A stretch of 64,000 nt of DNA from Ascaris suum. Taxonomy: Eukaryota; Nematoda; Chromadorea; Rhabditida; Ascarididae. Where the stretch lies: assembly GCA_013433145.1 (NCBI GenBank), contig JACCHR010000034.1, forward strand, positions 113,518 through 177,517, written 5' to 3'. Numbering within the stretch: the stretch's first letter is position 1; each line of letters begins with the position of its first letter. Below are positions 15,801 to 26,880 of this stretch, in pieces. The notes below the pieces were generated by a model. The model searched no databases. It was not told the origin of the DNA and was given only the letters and a program-made list of their open reading frames with translations. A program made the position numbers and the translations under genes.

Positions 15801-17754
15801 AATCGTCATCTAAATCTTTGATGATATCTGATTGTTTTTTATTGATTGCCACGATGATACCCAAAAGACAATAGGTCGACCGCCAGATATCTGATTGTTA
15901 CTACCATCACATAGTAGCTAATTAGATCTGCGGTTTTTTTTTCTTGTCGATAAAGTCGGAAATGAATTCGTATAAAAACTTAAAACATCCACTAAAAGCA
16001 GCAGGAAAATTTTGAACAAAAGGAGCACTGCAAAAAAAGGAAGCTGCGCTTGTGTGCAATCCGGATAAATCACTGCAGATTCATTTCGCAAATTTCAAAT
16101 TTAGCGCCCTAAATTTTCGGCAACATGCCAAATTTTCGTCAAATGCTTTTGCTGAGAACATGCCAGAAATTTTTCCATTTCACACTTTTCCTATGCCGTT
16201 AAATTTTAATGATTTCATCGAATCTATTTTTTAAAGAATAAACTTCTGCAAATAAATAAATAAATATTCGTCGTTCTTCTCGAAATTTGAGAACAAAAAA
16301 AAAAAAAAAAAACAAGAGAGCGGATGCGTAAAAGCGATGAAAGGAAAACAGAGAGCGAATAAGGATTATAAAGCGAACAATACCGAAACCTCAACAATTC
16401 TCTTCAAAAAACACAGCGACAATCATGTTAGAAAACGGTAAATCATTGTAACGCAATACGAAGATTTTACAGTCAATCTAAAGGCGGAAAAATGGCTCAT
16501 TTCATAGTCGTGAAATTGAGCAGCAGCAAACGAGTACAGAAGACTTCACTCATTTGAAAAAAAAAATGCAAAGAGTGTGGTGTTATCAAGAGATAAGCTA
16601 TATCACTAGAATGATAGCCTTTCAATCACCCAATCATCCCTTTTACGTGGGGAAAAAAAAACAACGTTAAATTAGAACTTTTTAACGGTAGGAATGTTGA
16701 AACACTTTTTATGTCGAAGAAAAAAATTCCACTGAAAGAAATTATGGATATGCTAAGAGAAGAAAAAAAAACTCACAATAGCTGCCGGTAGATCAGATGC
16801 ATCGATAAGTTTCTCGGCGATCAAAAAATTTACAAAATCATTTGCCGCTTTTGCTGTCGCATCTTTTTTCGACATCGCTCGACCAATACTGCGATGGCAA
16901 TGCCCTGAAAAAACCATTTTGAATTATGCTTTCCTCTGTTTGTTTTACTGATTTAATTTCAAAAAGTTGCCGCCTAACCTTCAATAAAATCTCTAAAGTT
17001 GCACAGTTTAAAAACTTGCAAAATTTAAGCGGAGGAAGGAAGAAGCGGGAGGGGGGAGGAGGTGAATTTCGATATGTTTTGGTACACACCACTTCCATGG
17101 TCAACTATTTCAGCATCACCCTTTGCAGATAAAATATCGCTATTTTCATATCGACTTATCATAACAACTTAAGGGATATTCCTGAATTCTTACCAATAAC
17201 TCTTGCCCACACCAGGATCATGCTCAACTCTTTAAAACAATATGATAAGGAATAGGTATCTATGGGAGACAGGAAAGGTAATCCATCCATCCTCACCTCC
17301 ATCCTACATTATATCACGATCCCCGCACTCAAAATGATATGGCATAGCGAAAATAGAGACAAAGATGTACCTATGTGCTAATTCTGCATTAACATACAAA
17401 CATAACGAAAAGATTTAGTTAGAACAAATTGAATGCGATGGATGAACGAACTTGAAAAGTTAACAGCAGATCGTTGTGGCGGAAAGGAACTAAATATGAG
17501 AGATCGTTGAAGATCATAACGAAATCAAGATATTAAAGTAATCATTTAGGTTAAGATAAATGAATAAATTAAGGTGTCATCAAGGTAAAGTTAACTCATT
17601 CAAATGAATAAATCGACGCTCAATATTATTAAATACACCCATAAAATAATAAGGCTTAATGCTTTTGATTTAAGAAAAAAACATCATTACGATACAACCC
17701 GTATCACAAAAATCTGAAAAGAAAATGAGCTAATGAGATTATCTAAAAAATAAG

Positions 17755-17789
<35 letters not shown>

Positions 17790-18655
17790 AAATAAAAAAA
17801 AATAGCCTAACCACTATAGCAGTAAAAAATTAACCGCCGACACGTGAATTAATTGCTTTAAACGAAATAGTGAACTTATCTGGTAATTTGAAACTGTAAA
17901 TTCACACAAAACTTGTTTTTTTTTCTTGGGGAAAAGGAGTGGGGAAAATGACGACTGACATGAATAAGATGGATTAACCATCAACAGACATTCAAACAAT
18001 CGTAAGCCCCCCCCCCCCCCCGTAAAAAGGAAGAAATGTTTACAAAAGTATACACCGATTAGATCCATGTTTCAACCTCAGTTAAACTTTCACAAGGCAG
18101 ACTAGCAACTCCAAGAACTACCATTTAAAACGTTGGGAACTAAAACTCCATATTACAGTGCCACAATGAAATTTGCAGTGAACGCCACTTAAAAGCGCTC
18201 TAATTGTCAATGAACTATAACAGTGGAGGCTCCGTCGGAGACGATGGAGGTTAAGCGCTGATGGAAGAGAAATGGGTGAGGTGGAGACAAAAGGGAGAGG
18301 GGGAGAAGGAAGTAATTTTCAACAGCCTTACCTCACCAAAGGGAAATAAAAAACATTTTATACCTGGATGAAATTAACTATTCAAAAATTTTTACATCAC
18401 ATTCTTTTTTTGCGTGTTATCCAATACGCGCAATCTTATATCAGTCACCATCAATTCTTTTAGCGGAAATTAAAGGTATGCGATCATGGTTCATAAAGAG
18501 TTTCTGAGAAAATACCTGTTGAACATACCTGCAACAATGAGTTCACAGACGAACCTCGCTCCATCACAATTCGTTTGTGTTATATTATAAACAGGAGCGC
18601 CTAGTCGATTTTTACCCAGCCATCCATAGAGCCAATTCTTGATGTGGTCCGCCAT
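113..18655 (-). CDS. rha-1: ATP-dependent RNA helicase A (DHX9/MLE family), 5' part, 19 exons, cut by left window edge
   Basis: DExH-box helicase that unwinds dsRNA, RNA:DNA hybrids and structured RNA in the nucleus. Exons in transcript order (high-low): 18655-18529, 16904-16777, 15308-15141, 14565-14423, 13369-13323, 12514-12381, 11379-11122, 10097-9912, 9033-8873, 7766-7631, 7353-7197, 6602-6493, 5327-5226, 4475-4361, 3682-3585, 2899-2826, 2575-2423, 1819-1659, 224-113. All junction phases agree, giving 856 codons plus 2 nt with no frame break. Domains seen: dsRBD1 (about residues 3-75, with [15 protein letters not shown]), acidic linker, dsRBD2 (about 155-235), the [11 protein letters not shown] linker, Walker [10 protein letters not shown] (about 387-395), TQPRRIS, DEIH (488-491), SAS (motif III, usually SAT), STNIAETS, and QRRGRAGR (motif VI), then the start of the winged-helix/HA2 region. 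The 3' part (rest of HA2, OB fold, C-terminus) lies left of base 1; family members are about 1,270-1,300 aa. Start: ATG at 18,655 in a strong context (catcaATGG), matching the short N-terminus of the family. One donor is the weak GTTTTT (9,911). Confidence 0.96.
556..610. repeat. Perfect 25-bp inverted repeat with 5-nt loop (hairpin)
   Basis: The left stem, 556-580, is the exact reverse complement of 586-610; the loop is tgttg (581-585). Each stem starts or ends in GAAACCC/GGGTTTC and contains CTGCAG next to the loop. It lies in the RHA intron between the exons ending at 1,659 and starting at 224, so either strand's transcript would form a fully paired stem. No flanking element is recognised. 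It could be a small-RNA hairpin or a fold-back insertion. Confidence 0.9.
611..865 (+). CDS. Coding-like open frame inside the RHA intron, unrecognised
   Basis: Directly after the hairpin an open plus-strand frame of about 85 codons runs to TAA at 863-865, antisense to RHA. It has balanced, charged composition (for example [14 protein letters not shown] and [10 protein letters not shown]) unlike the low-complexity AT-rich sequence on either side. No ATG of its own is convincing; the frame may start upstream inside the hairpin or follow the AG at 609-620. No domain is recognised. It may be a nested gene, a mobile-element fragment, or chance. Confidence 0.22.
   Translation, partial: SQYRTYFWTAEFRQGRKSIQGEIHQTKPAELIISLSRNERRNIAIRCFPQYHPSPGYIIREVNAKKTFRQFRCDIDIEWFKKDK
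862..1090. repeat. Degenerate AAATA/AATA tandem repeat
   Basis: About 230 bp of imperfect aaat/aaata units with scattered interruptions in an RHA intron. A shorter run of the same kind (aataaataaat) lies at 17,752-17,800. The long minus-strand open frame over it (repeated IYLF/LLTH) is a by-product of the repeat. Confidence 0.75.
5640..5964 (+). CDS. Coding-like open frame antisense within an RHA intron, unrecognised
   Basis: After an acceptor-like tattttcAG (5,631-5,639) a frame stays open to 5,964. Its first half has protein-like composition ([20 protein letters not shown]); the second half is AT-driven. It lies between RHA exons at 5,226-5,327 and 6,493-6,602 on the opposite strand. No partner exon or domain was found. 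It is probably either a nested gene fragment or chance. Confidence 0.15.
7025..7044. repeat. Poly-C tract (20 nt)
   Basis: Uninterrupted C run in an RHA intron. Similar tracts occur at 11,517-11,529, 18,007-18,021, 21,313-21,327, 21,807-21,818, 23,302-23,322, 23,610-23,628 and 35,121-35,138. Poly-G runs are at 44,966-44,988, 45,274-45,288, 54,091-54,105 and about 55,469-55,483. Such tracts are prone to length errors in assemblies. Confidence 0.9.
12729..12804. repeat. (TA)n microsatellite, 76 bp
   Basis: Uninterrupted TA dinucleotide array in the RHA intron upstream of the dsRBD2 exon. Confidence 0.95.
13923..14213 (+). CDS. Coding-like open frame antisense within an RHA intron, unrecognised
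   Basis: An open frame of about 96 codons follows acaacgcAG (to 13,922) and ends in TGA at 14,211-14,213; it contains motifs such as [20 protein letters not shown] and many Cys/His. The minus strand of the same stretch is also largely open and contains RWKCFRF, faintly like the RW-KC block at the end of mariner transposases, so a decayed Tc1/mariner fragment is an alternative. Neither reading is firm. Confidence 0.2.
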   Translation, partial: EESETFPPVPYCKKDFLKFVNDVPYFKRLIHECVLMCFEALHYEIFPDDFSDHAHLYCSCTPLLHCNLLYSSMNKDSFVVECIDAILLSEWETFYE

Positions 18656-18667
18656 TGATGTTAAACT

Positions 18668-18676
18668 CTAGAAATC
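18668..18676 (-). promoter_or_regulatory. Possible trans-splice (spliced leader) acceptor of the RHA gene
   Basis: On the minus strand a gatttctAG lies 12 nt upstream of the ATG at 18,655. No coding exon is visible further upstream. A short leader behind an acceptor-like AG is typical of nematode trans-spliced mRNAs. It is inferred from position and consensus only. Confidence 0.35.
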
Positions 18677-19111
18677 GATTCGACGAGTTTGTCATTGGAA
18701 TTTTAGTGGAAATATTCAACGATAGCAAATCTAATCAGTGAACGTCGAGAAATGAGTCAATCCACAACCGCGTCAAAGAGAGTCAATCCTTCATGCTCTC
18801 CGCCTAACACTAAATTCACTCGAAGCGCAACCCCCGACCGGATTTACCACAGACCTTCGTTTTGTTGAAGCCGAAAGATTTCATCTTTAAATGAATTAGT
18901 ATGAATCATCAAGTGCATAAAAAATATCGCAAAATGGAAACGAATACAAATTATTTCTTCAAGAATTTGCAAAATATCGTTGAACGAATGATAAGCTAAA
19001 GCTGGGAATAACTGACTGCCCCACTTCTTCACCCTTCCCCTCCCTCCCCCTACCCCACAACAGAAATAATCCGGAAAAGCACTACAAGCACCCCCATTTA
19101 AACAATCACTT
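18677..19111. other. RHA upstream region, no gene seen
   Basis: About 430 bp between the RHA start and the first inverted-repeat block. It should hold the RHA promoter. No convincing exon, TATA box or repeat was seen; 19,021-19,060 is C-rich (ccctccctccccc). Confidence 0.5.
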
Positions 19112-19868
19112 CATTCATTATCGCTACAGATATTCTAAATAATAAATCATAATAATCCACAATTTCTCATTGAAATTTGAACCTCTGTGAGGAATGGATT
19201 TTGCCATTAATGTTCTGAAATGTTGAGATGCTCTGTATTGGGATTATTCCCTAAAGCAATAACACAGCCTTTGAACTAATGCTCTCGTATAGCCAATAGT
19301 TTCTAGAATTGAGCATCTTTTCGTTATTCGCGAATAAATTCACCTATAATCTTCTTATGCAAATGCGTGTATGAAGGGGGAAAGGGAAGGGGGTGGGTGG
19401 AGAAGGGAATAGAAGAGGGGACTCGAAAAGTACGCAAAAATACGATGATAAATAAGTTATCAATTAAAGCTCTACATACAACTTATCAAACTGATATGAT
19501 ATAAACCATTTTCAAAGAGGAACTGCGAAGACCGTTCGAAATATTCGAAAAAAAATTTGCGAACGAAGGACAGTAACAAACCAACGACACCAATCTACAA
19601 ATTTCCTAGCTGAACGCTCAACATTGCCATTAATATAATCCTCTCATTCTTTAAAGAATTTCGAAAATGACCTCGAAGTTATTCCAATCAACTCAATTTA
19701 AACTCTATAATTTAAAAAAATTCCAGTACTGAATATTTCATTCCAAAAATATAACTTAAAAAGAAAGAAAAAAATCAGCACCGTTTAATCTAATCAAAAA
19801 TAAATTTGTCGGATTTCAGGTGATCTCTGATTTCTCTTGCAGAAAAATTTCTCAAATGCTATGATAGC
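19112..19868. repeat. Inverted block C, left copy
   Basis: This stretch matches the reverse complement of 47,501-48,266 over its whole length with scattered substitutions and small indels, for example the shared cagaggttcaaatttcaatg (right) and its complement at about 19,171-19,190. No coding sequence is recognised in it. On the left it is the outermost block; on the right it sits between arm A and block B. Confidence 0.9.
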
Positions 19869-20022
19869 TTTTTCACTCTGGAAAGATAAGGGCTGGGGAA
19901 AGCGCGCATTTCTCAAATGCGCCACATATCACTGAGGCGTCTCCCTTGCTTTCACCACGCCCTGTACACTCTCCCTTCTGCCAACGTACACACGCACAGT
20001 GAATGATGACGAAATTCGGCGA

Positions 20023-20083
<61 letters not shown>

Positions 20084-20914
20084 TATGTTCTAAAATCCGT
20101 ACAAGTGGGAGGACTAAGGAAGAGAGGACTCCTTATTCATTCTTTTTGCTTGCTACAATGAAACACTTCCTGATTCCTATATAATAGTAGTTTAATTAAT
20201 GATTCGGGCAGACGTTAGCGCTTCAATTCTAGCAATAGTGTCGCTTAAATACTTCGTTGAAGTTTATTTGTCGATGAAAGTTTCTCTGTTTTCATCCCTC
20301 TATGAAGCGATTTGTCGTCGCAAATATAACCTCAAATAATGGAATATTTTCTGCTTAGTGGACATTTCCCTCGCCGAAATCGTGCAATATAGCAATAATT
20401 CTTGTCGAATTCAAAATATTATCGCAAAAACAATGAATGCATTTAAAAAATATCTGCAAATTCCAAACAACATTACAACCGAATAATTAATTCGAATTGG
20501 AAGGTGGTTAAGAAAGAGTTTCTAATTTCTTCTTAAACGATTTCACAAAAGAATTTAAAAAATTTAAAAAACTGTCAAATAAGATGAATAATGCGCCCAT
20601 CAATGCTTATATTAAAAGGTAACAAAAAAAAGGTTAAATACGATTAATTTTGAGGACAAAACATAGAGAAGTAACTATTAGGCTCGCGATCTTTAATAAG
20701 TATATAAAAGTGAAAAAGCAAAATGAAAGAAAATGAAAAAAAACCCGTAAAGATGATTGGACAAAGTCGTAGCTATTAAGAATATGCAAATTATAGCACA
20801 ATTATCGACAAATTTTCGTTCGAAATTTGCATATTTGGATGACTAGATTAGAGGAGCGAACAGATCAGACGTTGAGCTAAATTCACGTCTAATCAAAACA
20901 CCACAGTCGATTGA
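19869..20914. other. AT-rich spacer between blocks C and B, with (TA)n at 20,026-20,081
   Basis: About 1 kb without a supportable gene. It holds a 56-bp TA microsatellite; the frame reading through it is a repeat artefact. No counterpart was found on the right side of the palindrome. Confidence 0.5.
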
Positions 20915-21765
20915 TATCTGTAGCAACAAAACTTTTGTTTTGCCATTTTATTCGACATATAATCAAGCGCAGTTTACTTTCATAATGAAATAATATTTTT
21001 CAGCAACGAAAAAAAAAATTCGACTTTTTTCTAATCTATTACATCTCAAACTCTACAAAAAACACTTAATTACTCCACCAAAAAAAAACGAAAGTAAAAC
21101 CCTAAAACATAAAAATAAATGAACAATAGAACTCTAAATGATAAAATTGAATTAGTTTTATTTGCAGGATAGGTTGATTATAAAGGCGGCAAAAAAACTA
21201 CGTTCGATGAGTCATCTGCCGCAACGAAATGAGCACTCTTCAACCGTATACTGCTAACCGACTAATACTGCTCTGCGCAACGCTCATAAATCAAACACAC
21301 ATTGAGCATTTGCCCCCCCCCCCCCCCAATACATATATATATATATATATATATACATAACCTCCAGTATAACCAACTAAAAGTTCATAATAATAATAAC
21401 GAATATCTTGAGAAGTGATCGCATCCAATATGTAAATGTAATCTGTGCTATTGTTTGTTTTTTTTCGCCGAAGATAATTTGCGTTGTCGATAAAATAACT
21501 AAAAGCGCTGAAGTGATATAAATTATCTAACCAAATCTATGCGTTAAGATTATATCAATAAAGACAAATTTATGTTTACTTACAGTTGTATCAAAATTTG
21601 CATTTATATATAAATATGGATGCCTAAAATAATCGCATGAGAAGTTATAACAACTATAAACTAAATTCCTCGAAAATATTTGTTAATTATATGTTTCATT
21701 CGTAACATCTATAAGAATCCACTTATTGTGATCAGTGTAATGTTTTTATGCAAATTCATATTAAA
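20915..21765. repeat. Inverted block B, left copy, with a broken terminal exon
   Basis: Matches the reverse complement of about 53,625-54,520, including the shared poly-C/poly-G tract, the (TA)n next to it (21,332-21,354) and a long stretch around 21,132-21,300. At 21,655-21,765, read on the minus strand, it carries the end of the exon found intact at 53,538-53,707 (LHKNIT, then WILIDV). Here the frame is broken by about two single-base losses, so this copy is a remnant. Confidence 0.88.
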
Positions 21766-22349
21766 TTTGAATAATGCAAAATGAATGGATTCACGAGTTT
21801 TTTTTTCCCCCCCCCCCCGACAATTTATGCCTTCCATTTGGAAATAGCTAAGAGATATATTTGATTCTACAAATGACAACAAGTCAATATCGTCTTTATA
21901 AGTGGCAATAGAATTCATTACTAATTTATTAAATATTATACACATATCAATAAATTTATTGCACAAGGAAAACGAAACAAAGTAAAAGGAGATTAGTAAA
22001 GCGCATCACATAGTGAAGAAATTAGAAAGTTTTAGGTCGTCATATATTCTAAAGTAAACGCATAATTGAATTTCGAAGAATAAAATATGAAACGATGAAA
22101 ATGCAACCTGTGTAAATTCGATGGGCGATCGTCAAAACATATCGTTGATTGTGATTGCAATTTCCATCGAATCTGCAAGAGTTGTAGCGAGTAAAAATTA
22201 TTGCAAATGTAATTCATTTGGCCGAATTTTTCTCATTTCTAGCAAAGAGAAAATAATTCCTCAACGATGAAAAATAGAATTTTATTCGATTAAGAAAAAA
22301 AATCCAAAAAACATATCTTTTTAATAAAATTATTCATAAATTTTCTCAT
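21766..22349. other. AT-rich spacer between blocks B and A, no gene seen
   Basis: About 580 bp of AT-rich sequence beginning with a poly-C tract. It has no match on the right side and no convincing exon. Confidence 0.5.
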
Positions 22350-22514
22350 ATAAATGTGCGGCTATGATGAATGTTTTTTTCTCCGACATTCACTGGATAA
22401 TGTTTCATTTTGCAAATGGTCGATATTCTTTTCTAAAAATATTTAAAGAAATATCAACGTTAAGGTGATTGAGATGATCGCTGGATGTGAATAAATGAGG
22501 TGACAGCGGCGAAT

Positions 22515-23290
22515 ATGCTCAATGTGAATGGCCAACGAAAGCAATGGACAGTGGTCAGCAACGAGCCAAGCCAACGACACAACGCCCTTATCCAACGTGT
22601 TTGGGCTCGCGATGTGCGTAAATTTCACTTTTTACGCACAAAACGCTCCTCGTTTCTCATTAATATCACTCTGTGGGACGAACTTTGGTTATGAAGTAAA
22701 TAGTCCAATGGAATCGTCGAATATGAAGAGAACGGAAGATGAGACCATAACTGCTGAATCCCAATCAGAATCAAGAACGAACTGAGAATATGATGAAACT
22801 GACAAACATGAAAGGGTGCTATTAAAGCCAAACTGCGATCGACCGGTCCCTATAGTAGAGACAAATGTAATACTTACTTCGAATTAGACGCTTGTTCATA
22901 ACACAGTTACTCCTCAAAGAAGCATCGTTGCTAATGATATGTTATTCATGTGAAGGAATAATTACACTCATAGTAACAACGAAATATACCTGCTTAGATA
23001 AAAATTATACGTGGTGTTTTCACAAACAAAGTAATTCAATTATCTACGCACTTCCATCACACTCGCGTTCTGATAACGGCGACAAACCAATCAATGACGA
23101 GCACCTCGGAGCTGGTGGCAAACAGCCCTTCTGGCAGTTACAACCGTCAAGGTCGAGAGATGCGTTCACTTCAGCACAATCGAAATAATTCCCTGCGTGC
23201 GGCCAGCATGCTCACCAATGATCATGAGCGGTCTATAAAGACGATCAACAAACAGACAACCTTTATTGTTCGACTGGTCGAACACGTTCG
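22515..23290 (+). CDS. Gene Q, left-arm copy, two candidate exons, unrecognised
   Basis: Exon 1, 22,515-22,617: ATG, 34 codons (MLNVNGQRKQWTVVSN...), then the donor gtaaat in phase 1. This 103-nt exon appears identical in the right arm. Candidate exon 2, about 23,032-23,289, is open with coding-like composition (SGSYNRQGREMRS, NNSLRAASMLTNDHER) and ends near CAC|gttcga. Compared with the right copy, exon 2 shows codon-level changes (SIK versus FRK) and an in-frame extra AAA on the right, which argues for coding. The right copy lost one G of a GG pair (ctggcag versus ctgcag), which breaks the frame there. No domain is recognised. The A/C-rich plus strand argues mildly against this direction. 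Confidence 0.4.
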
Positions 23291-25699
23291 ATATTTACCC
23301 TCCCCCCCCCCCCCCCCCCCCCAATTTGAATCGCCCTCTCAGATTAACAAAACGCACTCGGAAAGAAAGCAAAATCCAGATAACATTGTCGCGAGCATAA
23401 AAATGCCAAACGCATAAAATCCACTGCCAAGAGAAGCCCTCGAGAGAGTGCCCGCATCCTTCTGAAGAAATGAGCCGAGATGAATAGAGTTGAAGAGGAT
23501 AAAACCGGATGTGGGCACATGAAAAGGACATTTCTTTCATCTAAATTATGCAAGTAAATGAAGTCATTTCGCGTCAGTCGTGTAGAAAGCGTAGCGTGAC
23601 TATCCCCCTCCCCCCCCCCCCCCCCCCCACCACCACAAATGTTTGCCTATATTGTTTTCATAAAGCAATAAATATCTAAGCTGAGGGATAGGCTTGAACA
23701 AATTTAACGATGAATTCATATTAAAAATCGATTCTGAAACATTATCCAATCAATCAGATGCAATTCTGCACTTAATTATCGACAAAAATAACTACAGCAA
23801 AATGCATTGAAATCAGACTGGCATCCATAATAACACATTGGCATTTAATAATATGACAAAACTTACATCGAAATTAAGCGCAAAACGATTTTATTATAGA
23901 ATTCATCAAAAAAAAAAAAAAAAAAACACCAGGAACTATTTTACTTCCTCAATCCGGTTTCTATTTTGTATTCCTACGGGATTGAAAGAAGCCAATAACA
24001 AACGTTAGTGGTAGTTAAATAGTCTCCACACAAGTGAACCCAACTGAAGGCTCTTGTTACGATGGAAATGAAGCTTTTGTCTATTTTTCGAGATTGATTA
24101 TTGATAAGTTTCCGCTCGAAATACATTTGAAATATGACTACCTTCATAAAATTAAACAACAATCGTGAGGACACTGATAACAAACGAAAAATATAGTTGA
24201 TATGATATGATAAATGAAATGCATAAAAATTAAAGCAAACAATAAACAAAACGAGAGATCGATTATGATAGATGAAAGCTCTATCGGGAAAACATCGCTA
24301 AAGCTTTTCATGCACCAATCCATTGGCACAAGTTCTTTTACAAGCAAAAAAAATCAATATTATCGAATAGAACAAACAAACAGCGCCAGAAAAATTGCAC
24401 AGACAATAATCCGAACGTTTTCAAAAATTGAAGCAGTTAGTGATTACCTAAATCCTTCATTGTATGTCCATATTTTGAAGTAAGCAAGATGTGAAAAAGT
24501 GCTGTCATTGGAGTACACCTTCTTCCTCAATAAATTTGCTATTATAGTACATCTACGACTGGGCTATAATTTGATGGATCAGGTATAGAAGCAAAATAAA
24601 GTGTCCTCTAGCTCAAAACAAAGTTTCCTTTAGTCTATTCGAAGAGGTCGTAACGGTGATGCCACTTACAATCATTTATGCTTAGTTAGGCTTCGATAGC
24701 ATATTTCCCTATATGCAAGTCCCACTACCAAAAGCTTCCTCCACCAATGCTGCCCAAACAGATTTGTACTTTTACATGAATCGCGCTGATCAGCATTTCA
24801 ATATAAGTCTTTGCAACCTCTTTCTTTAAAAAAAAAAGCCTTTCGAGTGAAATAAACAAACAAAAAGGACGAATAACAGAAAAAAGTCTTTCAATATAAG
24901 GGAACCTCCAGAGCGAATAAAAAACCCCCATCGATTGCAAAAATCTACCAAAAATGAAGTTTACGATGAACAAAATGAAAAGGTTACAGCCATAATAGAG
25001 ATAAACAATGATAATTGTTCCAGATTGCTTTTTCACTTTGGCCACTTTAAGCTGCTTTCTGTCTACTATCTATGCAAATTACCATTTTAAAAAATTACAT
25101 TCAACCATGGTCATATCTTCGCCTATTCATATAGGTGATTTTATTGCAGTTTAGTTGCCACTGCATAAAGATACTACAACATTTGCGGGTCCAACTTGTT
25201 CTACAATCGCTCCGCGCAAAACTTTTTTTCGTTCATAGATGGTATAATAACTGATGCTCTATCAGTACTTTTTGATATTTCGGCAATCAAGCGCCGAATG
25301 GTTTGAAAGGCAAAAAAAAGTATTGTTCCCTGCCAATTTCTAGACTTTTTTCAGCAGGTAGCAACTGCAAAAGTCGCAGGATAGTATTCGTCTTTGAACT
25401 GGTCGTTGCAATGAAAAGATAAGAACTCGTATGAGGGCAATTAGTCTCATCACACTGAGTGTTTTAGTTCTTAAATAAATTACACATATATCACAAACAA
25501 ATCTAACAACGAGATTGACAGCAACAGCATTTGCATATAATATGCAAAAAGCAATATGTTTAATGATAAAGAACCAAGTCGAAGCATATCGGAATCTGCT
25601 CAATGGAAATGCATTCAACTCCCAGAAAACACTTCAGAACTCGAATTCAATTTCAGTTCTTATTATAAGTTCTTGTAGGCAAAATGGTACACTTGCTTC

Positions 25700-25932
25700 A
25701 CCCTCCTTTTACAACCAAATTGAGCAACTAGTGAAGCAATGCAAACGAAAGCAATCAAAACTAAATACGCGAGTAAATCGGGTGACCAGCCGAGCTCGGG
25801 AGGCCTCGAGAGAGGCAGTTGCACCGGAAATGAATCTTTCACCCATCGTGCATATCGATATTGACGGAACTGATCTTCTGAGAGGATATTCTGCAGCGTG
25901 ACCGGCTGATCCGCTAGAAGAATTCTGGCCAT
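25700..25932 (-). CDS. Gene P, left-arm copy: small single-helix membrane protein, unrecognised
   Basis: The ATG at 25,932 opens a frame of about 77 codons: a hydrophilic N-terminal half (MARILLADQPVTLQ, RYARWVKDSFPVQLPL, SRPPELGWSPD), one hydrophobic segment (LLAYLVLIAFVCIASLVAQF) and a basic end (GCKRR). Over about 72 codons the right copy (42,652-42,883) differs by only three silent third-position changes, strong evidence that this frame is or was translated. The left copy has an extra G at 25,701-25,703 (GGG versus GG), which carries the frame 12 codons past the RR; the right copy stops there (TGA) or splices (AG|GTGAAG). The start is intact on the left and frame-shifted on the right. No family is recognised; the shape resembles small single-pass ER or plasma-membrane proteins. 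Confidence 0.6.
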
Positions 25933-26577
25933 GGACCCGGATCAAGTAAGAAACGAAGGAATACCACAAGTGCGCCAGATGCCACTGTAGCCGAGTGGGT
26001 CGAGCAATAATCTAAACAATTTTAACACGTTCACTACTGATCAGTTTCATCTGAGCTCGAGCTTTAATCTGATAAATATAAATGATGCAGCGACTAAAAC
26101 AACGCGAAAGTCACGAGTTCCCCAACCCCTCCTCCTATATCCTGAATTTTTGTCGGTTGAGGACTTCTGATCCTATATGTGAGGATAGCACTTTATGTAA
26201 GAAAATCCTGAAATCCCGCTTATTTAAAACCAAATATGCCACCACTTGCTTGATTAGTTAATCATGTCGGCTTCCGTTGAGAAAAACACTCGTGAAAGCA
26301 GGTCATATTTGCGAATATTCTCGACGAGTTTGAGGTAGTAAACCTTGTTGTGATTTCTGCACGATACTGCTAGCCTTTAGCCCTGCCTCTATGAAGATCT
26401 GCTGATCCGAAGTAAACCTATGACACAGACTGCTAAGCATCCTGCAGATGCATTCTGCCTCGAAATAATTACGAAAAGTCCTGGTCGCTTAAAACCTTTC
26501 ATACTGATGAGTTACTAAAGTGACGTATAAACCGTGACACTATAGAACTGGTTATATCTGAGAAACAGAATTTGAAG

Positions 26578-26880
26578 CATTTTAAAGAGCATTAAGAGCT
26601 ATGTGAGAGTCATTGATAACTGAGACAAAATCAGGACCTTTTCTATGACATGAATTTCTTATATGATGTGCCGTTGAAATAAATTGCAGGTCACCGATAT
26701 ATCGGCGCCTGGAAGTGTATAACGGAACAAGATTTAGGAACAATGACTAGGCACATTTTAAAGAGCATTAAAACTCTATCAGAATCATTAATAATCTCAT
26801 GAAAAAACAAGAACTTTTCTATAAGATCAATTTCTTATATGATTTGCAATTGACATAAATTGTAACGTCGCGTTGTACAT
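26578..26880. repeat. Tandem units of about 175 bp, left flank of the OTU element
   Basis: The motif attttaaagagcatt occurs at about 26,579 and again at about 26,754, a period of 175 bp. Between and after these, the sequence from 'gagagtcattga' to 'ggaacaatgactaggca' is repeated in part. One unit (about 26,594-26,769) is the inverted match of 28,557-28,719. Confidence 0.7.

Larger units (their letters stand above)
22350..26466. repeat. Main palindrome arm A, left copy (about 4.1 kb)
   Basis: Collinear with the reverse complement of 42,117-46,240: left plus right coordinates sum to about 68,585 along the whole arm. The inner boundary is sharp: both copies share ...gcatctgcaggatg / cgaggcagaatg and then diverge (left aataattacg, right a poly-T run). 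Differences are frequent small indels and substitutions, plus about 20 bp extra in the right copy at about 43,000. The arm is therefore old or poorly homogenised. It carries gene Q (22,515-23,290, plus) and gene P (25,700-25,932, minus). Confidence 0.95.

Noticed and set aside
24214..24483. Frame conserved between arms (24,214-24,483 and 44,121-44,384)
   Set aside because: Shared only because the arms are duplicated; differences are not biased to silent sites and the end shifts frame.
24725..25045. 106-codon hydrophobic minus-strand frame
   Set aside because: In the right arm the same stretch is interrupted by several stops; it looks compositional.
25980..26040. tRNA-like start (tagccgagtgggtcgagca)
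   Set aside because: Resembles a tRNA-Ser/Leu D-arm, but no anticodon stem, T-loop (GGTTCRA) or acceptor pairing follows.
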